From contig CAKUJT010000092.1 of NCBI GenBank assembly GCA_934661765.1, positions 1 to 9,555 on the forward strand: DNA of 9,555 bases. Reading direction: 5' to 3'. Shown in pieces: positions 6,400-9,555 of this stretch. Position 1 is the stretch's first letter. Every line of letters starts with the position of its first letter. This stretch comes from an uncultured Senegalimassilia sp. GTDB lineage: Bacteria; Actinomycetota; Coriobacteriia; Coriobacteriales; Eggerthellaceae. The notes under the pieces were generated by a model. That model made no database searches, was not told where the DNA came from, and saw nothing but the letters and a program-made list of their open reading frames with translations. The position numbers and the translations under genes are program-made.

Positions 6400-6969
6400 A
6401 TGATGACTAACGAAAACGCTTCCCAAACTGCAGCAAACAACGCTTCGACTCCTGAAAATCCGCAGGTCACTGGCAAAATCCAACACAAAACCGCCTCCAT
6501 CATCTCCTGGATCGCCGTTGCCGCCATGCTGGCGCTCATCTTCTTCATGTCCAGCCGCAGCGGCATCGATATCGACAACAACACCGGCATTTTCTCAGCG
6601 GTCAAGCAATGGCTCTCCGCGCAAGCCGCCGCCCTGTTCGGGCATGAAGTGGACGTCAGCCCCGTCGGACACTTCTGCGAATACCTGGTACTGGGCGCCA
6701 CGCTGTGCAACGCGGTGAGGTTCCACCTAAAGCCGCAAGGGCCCGCCGGCGCGCTGCTGGTCGCCAAGCCCATTGACGCGCTGTCGAAGTGGGCGCTCAT
6801 CGTCGCCGCGGCGCTGTCGAGCCTGTACGGCGTCACCGACGAGTTCCACCAGATATTCACCCCCGGCCGCAGCTGCGACCCCATGGACTGGCTGGTGGAC
6901 ACCATAGCCGCCGTCCTTGGCGCGCTCATCTGCTACCTGGTGCTCAAGGCACTGCGGGCAAAAAGGTAA
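6400..6969 (+). CDS. VanZ-like family membrane protein
   Basis: This 189-residue integral membrane protein has an N-terminal polar stretch (1-32) and then about four hydrophobic segments: about 33-51 (ISWIAVAAMLALIFFMSS), 92-106, 131-146 and 164-184. VanZ-family signatures are clear: FMSSRSG after the first helix, VGHFCEYLVLG (89-99), GVTDEFHQIFTPGR (144-157) and D160-PMDWLVD. VanZ-like proteins are linked in one well-studied case to teicoplanin resistance, but most members are of unknown function, and no glycopeptide-resistance genes are seen here. The start is ATG 6400 (an ATG repeats at 6403). No Shine-Dalgarno sequence precedes it, only GGGATGC. It is a single gene converging on the lipid kinase gene. 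Confidence 0.88.
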   Translation: MMTNENASQTAANNASTPENPQVTGKIQHKTASIISWIAVAAMLALIFFMSSRSGIDIDNNTGIFSAVKQWLSAQAAALFGHEVDVSPVGHFCEYLVLGATLCNAVRFHLKPQGPAGALLVAKPIDALSKWALIVAAALSSLYGVTDEFHQIFTPGRSCDPMDWLVDTIAAVLGALICYLVLKALRAKR

Positions 6970-6980
6970 CGCGAAGCGAA

Positions 6981-7010
6981 ACGGCCCGGAATCGAACGAT
7001 TCCGGGCCGT
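6981..7010. terminator. Long palindromic hairpin between convergent genes
   Basis: ACGGCCCGGAATCG (6981-6994) and CGATTCCGGGCCGT (6997-7010) are perfectly complementary with two bases (AA) between, effectively a 13-bp stem with a GAAC tetraloop. It starts 12 bases after the vanZ-like stop and lies 155 bases past the end of the convergent kinase gene. No T run follows on the plus strand; the minus strand has TTTCGCTTCG. It probably serves as a transcript end or RNA-stabilising hairpin for one or both genes. Confidence 0.65.
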
Positions 7011-7164
7011 CGTGTATTCAGGGTTGAAATCGACGTGCAGGCGTAAACCACATGATTCCGTGCGGTCCGCCACAAGGCGAACGCGGCAGCGCGCCGATGC
7101 ACAGGCGTTAAGCCGCACGGCCTCCCAGCTTCGCGTCCAAAACCGAACGCCGCCGCGACGAGAA

Positions 7165-8076
7165 CTAGCGCAGCACCTGCAAAGCCGCTGGCAGCACCTC
7201 TGCGTCGAACGTCCGCGCATCGATGCGCTCGCCGTCGACTTGCGCCGCGGGCGGCTCATCGAACTCCACGTGGACCTTGCGCGCCTGATGCAGCTCCATG
7301 CAAGCGAGGCGCGTGTGGTTGCCGCCCTTGGCCATCAGGAAGATGGCCGCCGCGCCCGCCGGCGTGATGGGCGGATGGCTGATGCACACGTCGAGCAGTC
7401 CATCGTCAAGGCGCGCGCCGGGGCAGATGCGGAACCCGCCGCCGTAATAGGGCCCCATCTGCACCGCGAACGTGATGGACTTGCCCTCCATCACGGGGCC
7501 ATCATCAAGCTGCAGGCGATATTTGCGCTGGTCAAGGTGATGGAACAGCTGATCGAAGCCGCTTGCCATGTACAGCGCCGCGCCGTGCCTGCCCGTGCGC
7601 TTGCGGCGCTCCATGGTATCGAGCGCGATGGCGGCATCCAAGCCGAACGACAGCGTTTCAGCGAAGAAGCTGCCATTCACGCGCCCCACATCGGCAGGCT
7701 GCGCATGCGCCGACAGCAGCAGATCGCATGCGCGATCGACCTTCGCCGGCACTCCCAGCGTGCGCGCATAATCGTTGCCGGAACCCACGGGGATGACGCC
7801 GAGCTGCGGACGGTCGTCTGCCGGGCGCGCCATCAGGCCGTTCACCACCTCGTGGATAAGGCCGTCGCCGCCGAGGGCCACCACCGTCTGCGCGCCCTGT
7901 GCGCCCTCGGCGATGGCGCACGCATGGCGCGGGCCCGCGGTTCGAGCAACGGTAACCGTATCTTCGCCGAGCGCCGCGCGCAGATTCGCCGCCGCCTTAT
8001 CGGCCGCAGCGGCGCCCGCCCCGCTTTGCGCGGCGGGGTTGGCGATTAAAAGGATATGTCCTAGCGAATTTGACAC
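7165..8076 (-). CDS. Diacylglycerol kinase / YegS-like lipid kinase
   Basis: This 303-residue protein belongs to the DAGK catalytic family, which phosphorylates diacylglycerol or related lipids with ATP on the cytoplasmic membrane face. Seen motifs are HILLIANPAAQSG at the N-terminus, the nucleotide-binding GGDG (69-72) in VVALGGDGLIHEVVNGL, GSGND (98-102) and a C-terminal QVDGE near residue 280, all in the usual order and spacing. The length is typical (about 290-310). The start is a GTG at 8076-8074: an in-frame TGA lies 21 bases further upstream with no ATG, GTG or TTG between, so this is the first possible start. No clear Shine-Dalgarno sequence precedes it. It stands alone, converging on the vanZ-like gene. 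The exact lipid substrate is not determined, so no gene symbol is given. Confidence 0.9.
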   Translation of the reverse strand: MSNSLGHILLIANPAAQSGAGAAAADKAAANLRAALGEDTVTVARTAGPRHACAIAEGAQGAQTVVALGGDGLIHEVVNGLMARPADDRPQLGVIPVGSGNDYARTLGVPAKVDRACDLLLSAHAQPADVGRVNGSFFAETLSFGLDAAIALDTMERRKRTGRHGAALYMASGFDQLFHHLDQRKYRLQLDDGPVMEGKSITFAVQMGPYYGGGFRICPGARLDDGLLDVCISHPPITPAGAAAIFLMAKGGNHTRLACMELHQARKVHVEFDEPPAAQVDGERIDARTFDAEVLPAALQVLR

Positions 8077-8106
8077 GGAATCACAGATCCATTCAGGTCA
8101 GTGAGG

Positions 8107-8203
8107 GCGCTTGTGGTGCGTCGCATTCGCGGGAGCCCAAGGGCGAAGCGTACTTTGGTACGTGAGCCCTTGGGGTCGCGCGAAGGCGGCGTGCCACAAG
8201 CGC
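8107..8203 (+). ncRNA. 97-nt near-perfect hairpin, candidate structured RNA or intergenic repeat
   Basis: Arms 8107-8144 and 8166-8203 align without gaps over 38 positions: 32 Watson-Crick pairs, three wobbles (at 8117, 8118 and 8121) and three mismatches (8125, 8132, 8135). A further 5-bp stem CGTAC/GTACG (8149-8153 with 8158-8162) closes on the loop TTTG. Between the stems is an internal loop of GAAG opposite TGA, which can form tandem sheared G-A pairs in RNA. The wobbles become A-C mismatches on the opposite strand, so the plus strand folds better. There is no T run and no coding potential. The type is uncertain: it could equally be a dispersed palindromic DNA repeat. Confidence 0.5.
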
Positions 8204-8219
8204 GCGCAACGTCGAGCAG

Positions 8220-8243
8220 TCCGGCTGCCGTCAGGCAGACGGA
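8220..8243 (-). terminator. Hairpin just after moaC, possible transcript end
   Basis: Starting 2 bases beyond the moaC stop, TCCG-T-CTGCC / GGCAG-C-CGGA forms 9 pairs around the loop TGAC with one internal mismatch. No T run follows, so any termination would be factor-dependent or it may only protect the 3' end. Confidence 0.35.
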
Positions 8244-8245
8244 AC

Positions 8246-8749
8246 CTATTCGCGGGTCCACAGGCCGGTCTTGCCGCCGTCCTTCAACAGCAGGCGCACG
8301 TCCATGATCTCCATGCCGCGGTCGACCGCCTTGCACATGTCGTAGATGGTCAGGCACGCCACGCTTGCGGCGGTGAGCGCCTCCATCTCAATGCCGGTCT
8401 TGCCCGTGACGCCCGTGGTGGTGGTCACATGGATGCCCACGCGGCCGTCCTCGCGCTCGCCTGCGTGCACCGGCTCGCACTCCACCTTCGCCTTCGTGAT
8501 GTTGAGCGGATGGCACATGGGGATGAGCGTGCTGGTCTGCTTGGCGGCCATGACGCCTGCCACGCGAGCGCATGCTAGCACGTCGCCCTTGGCCGCCTTG
8601 CCCTCGACGATAAGCGCCAGGGTATCGGGATGCATGCTGATGAAACCTTCCGCCACGGCCACGCGCTTGGTGATGTCCTTCTCGGACACATCGACCATGC
8701 GCACATCGCCCTTCTCATCGATATGCGTCAAATGCTGCTGCTCAGTCAT
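8246..8749 (-). CDS. moaC: Cyclic pyranopterin monophosphate synthase
   Basis: This 167-residue MoaC takes the 3',8-cyclo-GTP made by MoaA and forms cyclic pyranopterin monophosphate, the first stable intermediate of the molybdenum cofactor. The conserved run is present: [47 protein letters not shown] (with H80), [18 protein letters not shown] and [13 protein letters not shown], which contains the active-site Asp and Lys. The length matches the family (about 160). The ATG at 8749 is preceded by AAGGAGAG. An in-frame extension up to 8992 is only read-through opposite moaA and is rejected. It lies 26 bases after moaA on the same strand, so the two form an operon. Confidence 0.96.
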   Translation of the reverse strand: MTEQQHLTHIDEKGDVRMVDVSEKDITKRVAVAEGFISMHPDTLALIVEGKAAKGDVLACARVAGVMAAKQTSTLIPMCHPLNITKAKVECEPVHAGEREDGRVGIHVTTTTGVTGKTGIEMEALTAASVACLTIYDMCKAVDRGMEIMDVRLLLKDGGKTGLWTRE

Positions 8750-8775
8750 ATTCGCTCTCCTTAAATCAAATATCC

Positions 8776-9555
8776 CTATCCACCTATTTGGGACATGCGG
8801 CGTTCGGTGCCGGTGATGTCGTCGTGATCGTCGGGTTTTGCGCCAAGTGCCGTGCGGAACACGTCGGCCAGGTCTCGATCGACCTGCTCCTGAGGCTTGC
8901 CGCTGCGAAGGATGCCGCGGATGTCGTATTCGCGATCGCTGAACAAACACGGACGCAGCTTTCCGTCGGCCGTAAGGCGCATGCGGTTGCATTCGCCGCA
9001 GAAATGCCTGCTCATAGGGCTGATGAAACCGACGGTGCCCTTCGCACCGGGGAACTCGAAGTAGCGCGCCGGCCCCCAGCCGAGCGGCTGGTGCTTGCCG
9101 GCGGGAACCAACTCGGGCAGGCCTTCGGCACGCGCCTGACGGTTGATGATCTCGAACAGCTCCTCGCAGCTGATCACATCGTCGGGACCCCAGCCGCAGC
9201 CGTCGGAGCCCGAGCTTTCGCCCACGGGCATGTACTCGATGAAGCGGACGTGCAGCGGGCGGTCGATGGAAAGCTTCGCGAAGGCCAGGTAATCCTGATG
9301 CAGCTGGCGCACCGCGACCGCGTTGATCTTCACGGGGTTGAACCCGGCCGCCAGCGCAGCATCGATGCCGTCGAGGGCCTCCTGCAGATACCCGCGGCGC
9401 GTGATGGCGTGGAACTGCTCGGCGTCGAGCGTGTCGAGCGAGATGTTCACACGCGAAAGCCCCGCCTGGCGCAGCTGGTCGGCCATGCGCGGCAGCAGCA
9501 CGCCGTTGGTGGTGAGCGAGATGTTCTTGATGCCGGGCGTGTCGTTGATGTCGCG
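8776..9555 (-). CDS. moaA: GTP 3',8-cyclase (radical SAM), 5' end cut by the window
   Basis: The last 259 codons are present, reading leftward from the window edge. The N-terminal radical SAM cysteines lie outside. Visible are [36 protein letters not shown] and the second cluster site C-x2-C-x13-C in [18 protein letters not shown], which in MoaA binds the GTP-contacting 4Fe-4S cluster. The protein ends in SQIGG: the C-terminal double glycine is conserved and needed for catalysis in studied MoaA enzymes. It starts the moaA-moaC pair, with the product passed to MoaC. The promoter is outside the window. Confidence 0.95.
   Translation of the reverse strand, partial: RDINDTPGIKNISLTTNGVLLPRMADQLRQAGLSRVNISLDTLDAEQFHAITRRGYLQEALDGIDAALAAGFNPVKINAVAVRQLHQDYLAFAKLSIDRPLHVRFIEYMPVGESSGSDGCGWGPDDVISCEELFEIINRQARAEGLPELVPAGKHQPLGWGPARYFEFPGAKGTVGFISPMSRHFCGECNRMRLTADGKLRPCLFSDREYDIRGILRSGKPQEQVDRDLADVFRTALGAKPDDHDDITGTERRMSQIGG

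Noticed and set aside
7012..8049. 345-codon plus-strand frame opposite the lipid kinase
   Set aside because: The minus strand has clear GGDG and GSGND kinase motifs; the plus frame is a shadow with His/Arg/Ala-rich composition.
8750..8992. N-terminal extension of moaC up to 8992
   Set aside because: It overlaps moaA in another frame, has no MoaC similarity, and a strong ribosome site precedes ATG 8749.
1..9555. Mobile elements, CRISPR, tRNA, rRNA, defence systems
   Set aside because: No transposase or integrase motifs, no direct repeat arrays and no tRNA-like cloverleaf were seen on reading the window. The genes are mainly core metabolism.

Overview
The window is GC-rich, with G or C strongly preferred at third codon positions, and has ordinary intrinsic terminators plus an FMN riboswitch. 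The proteins (an AGCS symporter N-terminus, long Ala/Arg-rich ribD, vanZ-like gene, moaA-moaC) and the base use suggest an anaerobic gut-type actinobacterium of the Coriobacteriia, perhaps Eggerthellaceae. This placement is inferred from style, not proven by a marker gene.

Layout. Positions 1-182 (minus) hold the first 60 codons of a sodium:amino-acid (AGCS) symporter. A 372-base divergent spacer follows, with a perfect 16-bp palindrome in the symporter leader. Positions 555-1895 (plus) encode a HemW/HemN-like radical SAM protein closed by a textbook terminator (1921-1950). Next comes the core of the window: a promoter (2029-2057), an FMN riboswitch (about 2073-2255), an intrinsic terminator (2366-2396), then ribD, ribE, ribBA and ribH (2441-6253) in one direction, ended by a terminator at 6347-6384. 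A vanZ-like membrane protein gene (6400-6969) starts only 7 nt after a -10-like hexamer, so it may be leaderless. A strong palindromic hairpin separates it from a convergent lipid/diacylglycerol kinase gene (8076-7165, minus). Upstream of that kinase, a 169-base spacer is largely filled by a 97-nt near-perfect hairpin. The right edge holds moaC (8749-8246) and the 3' part of moaA (9555-8776), both minus, as a molybdenum cofactor operon.

Function. RibD, RibE, RibBA and RibH together cover the dedicated riboflavin pathway: GTP and ribulose 5-phosphate to riboflavin, apart from the separate dephosphorylation step. The operon is predicted to be switched off by FMN through premature termination. 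MoaA and MoaC convert GTP to cyclic pyranopterin monophosphate, so GTP feeds both cofactor routes here. The remaining genes (symporter, radical SAM, VanZ, lipid kinase) look like independent units.

No mobile element, CRISPR array, tRNA or rRNA was seen. The best candidate for something undescribed is the 97-nt hairpin at 8107-8203. Its arm differences are G-U wobbles only if it is transcribed on the plus strand, opposite to both flanking genes.
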